Of a stretch of 5,734 nt of DNA, positions 5,085-5,734 are shown one piece after another; within the stretch, counting starts at the first letter, position 1, and the number at the start of each line of letters is the position of its first letter. Source of the stretch: Planctomycetota bacterium (lineage in GTDB: Bacteria; Planctomycetota; Phycisphaerae; WQYP01); NCBI GenBank assembly GCA_021780285.1, contig JAJXZA010000009.1:1-5734 (forward strand), written 5' to 3'. The translations under genes were made by a program, and so were the position numbers. The notes under the pieces were generated by a model. The model made no database searches. It saw nothing but the letters and a program-made list of their open reading frames with translations, and was not told where the DNA came from.

Positions 5085-5570
5085 TCAAGTCCCACGGGAA
5101 GGCATCGCCTCAGCAGGTTCGGTCGAGCCGACCTGTTCCGCCCGTATCCGATGCAATGCCCAAGCAGCGCCATAATGCTCGCCAAACGCCAACATAAAAT
5201 AAAACGTCGCCGCCCACATCAGAAAGCCCACACAGTCTATCTTGCCCCCCGCGACGATGATTACAAATGCTAGGCCCGCTGCCGTCAATAGAGTTCGGGT
5301 GAGCGTCGCCAGCAGAGCACATCGCAGAAGAGCCTGTGCTCCGCGTCCCAACAAAACACAAAAGGGCGCCGTCGCCACCAAGCCGGCCAGTAAGTTCACA
5401 GCCGCAGCGAGGTGCATCTCGTTTATGAGCAGCGGTCGGTGCAGCATGGCCAGCAGCGTTGTTGCCAAAAAGCCCCCCAGCAGAACGGTAATAAACGGCA
5501 CAGCCATTAAGCCTAGTCGCAGTCGCCAAATCGCCATGTTTCCAAGTGCCTTCAATGGATTCCTCTGCAT
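5085..5570 (-). CDS. AtpI-like four-helix membrane protein, copy 1
   Basis: This is the first gene of the operon, encoding 161 residues with four hydrophobic segments: about 20-43, 54-74 (with GLVATAPFCVLL), 93-108 and 115-133. After LLRCALL (81-87) it has polar and charged residues between helices, and the C-terminus (about 142-161) is hydrophilic. It is homologous to the gene at 4108-4623, as shown by the ungapped alignment described there. Shared positions include EM.LAAA (51-57), Pro69, LLRCA (81-85), Trp119, FY (123-124), Glu131 and Trp137. The pair probably arose by duplication or is an old divergent pair. The position ahead of atpZ suggests an accessory role in Fo assembly, inferred only. 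The ATG at 5568-5570 has no clear Shine-Dalgarno. The ATG at 5535-5537 (residue 12) is a plausible alternative and keeps all four helices. I do not recognise a specific named gene. Confidence 0.78.
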   Translation of the reverse strand: MQRNPLKALGNMAIWRLRLGLMAVPFITVLLGGFLATTLLAMLHRPLLINEMHLAAAVNLLAGLVATAPFCVLLGRGAQALLRCALLATLTRTLLTAAGLAFVIIVAGGKIDCVGFLMWAATFYFMLAFGEHYGAAWALHRIRAEQVGSTEPAEAMPSRGT

Positions 5571-5734
5571 CTACAATGCGCCACAGATTATTTTCGAGCC
5601 CGTCTCCGAAAAGCCAATTAACAGCTGCGGCAGGTCAAACAATATACCACGCGACCACAACTATGAAACACGCCCGGCCACAACCATTCATTGGCATACG
5701 CTTGCGGCACCATTAACTAACTTTATGGAATGAG
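5571..5734 (-). other. Non-coding leader upstream of the operon
   Basis: No credible gene is visible in these 164 bases on either strand. The minus-strand frames are broken by stops, and a 31-codon ORF (5618-5713) has no ribosome binding site and an unremarkable peptide. The region would contain the operon promoter if the window edge does not cut it off. Confidence 0.5.
5641..5669 (-). promoter_or_regulatory. Weak sigma-70-like promoter candidate
   Basis: The minus strand reads TATATT at 5641-5646, a fair -10 match, with GTTTCA at 5664-5669 as a poor -35 match and a 17-base spacer. It lies about 70 bases before the first gene in the correct orientation. The -35 match is weak and the sigma-factor preferences of this organism are unknown, so this is only a candidate. 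Confidence 0.2.

Noticed and set aside
5618..5713. Minus-strand ORF of 31 codons upstream of the operon
   Set aside because: It has no ribosome binding site and no recognisable motif. An ORF of this length is expected by chance.
5242..5733. Plus-strand ORF running to the right end of the window
   Set aside because: It is mostly antisense to AtpI-like copy 1, and the peptide is compositionally unlike a real protein. Nothing supports a divergent gene here.

Overview
The window holds the promoter-proximal part of an F-type ATP synthase (F1Fo) operon. Every credible gene lies on the minus strand, so the operon reads from the right end of the window to the left. In transcription order: an AtpI-like four-helix membrane protein (5570-5085), an AtpZ-family protein (5040-4648), a second AtpI-like protein homologous to the first (4623-4108), then atpB (subunit a), atpE (subunit c), atpF (subunit b), atpH (delta), and the first 386 codons of atpA (alpha), which runs off the left edge. 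atpG, atpD and atpC are not in the window; they would normally follow atpA.

The subunit order a-c-b-delta-alpha is the standard bacterial one. Base composition is mid-range, in the mid-50s percent GC by eye. Subunit b has an N-terminal secretory-type signal sequence and a Gly-rich linker, subunit c has an Ala-rich N-terminal extension, and subunit a has an enlarged loop. Together these suggest a divergent bacterium, possibly a planctomycete or a relative. That is an impression from sequence style, not a demonstrated assignment. Subunit c has a proton-type binding site: the conserved Glu is present and the polar ligands of sodium-type rings are absent.

Layout: 5571-5734 is a non-coding leader with at best a weak promoter. 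4108-5570 holds the accessory (assembly or regulatory) genes. 1890-4025 holds the membrane sector. 1-1853 holds delta and the start of alpha. All genes are closely spaced (6-93 bases between candidate gene ends), with no convincing terminator, so one transcript is likely. Several spacers contain RNA hairpins. The atpE spacer has the strongest ribosome binding site in the window, preceded by seven U residues, as expected for a subunit needed in many copies.

The best leads are: (1) two homologous AtpI-like genes flanking atpZ, about 31% identical over 124 ungapped positions by hand count; (2) a subunit a that keeps the essential Arg but has Val and Pro where E. coli has Asn214 and Glu219; (3) a signal-peptide-bearing subunit b; (4) hairpins bracketing atpE; (5) tiny leader ORFs whose stop codons overlap the atpF and atpB start codons. 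I found no mobile element, CRISPR array, tRNA, rRNA or clear sign of horizontal transfer.
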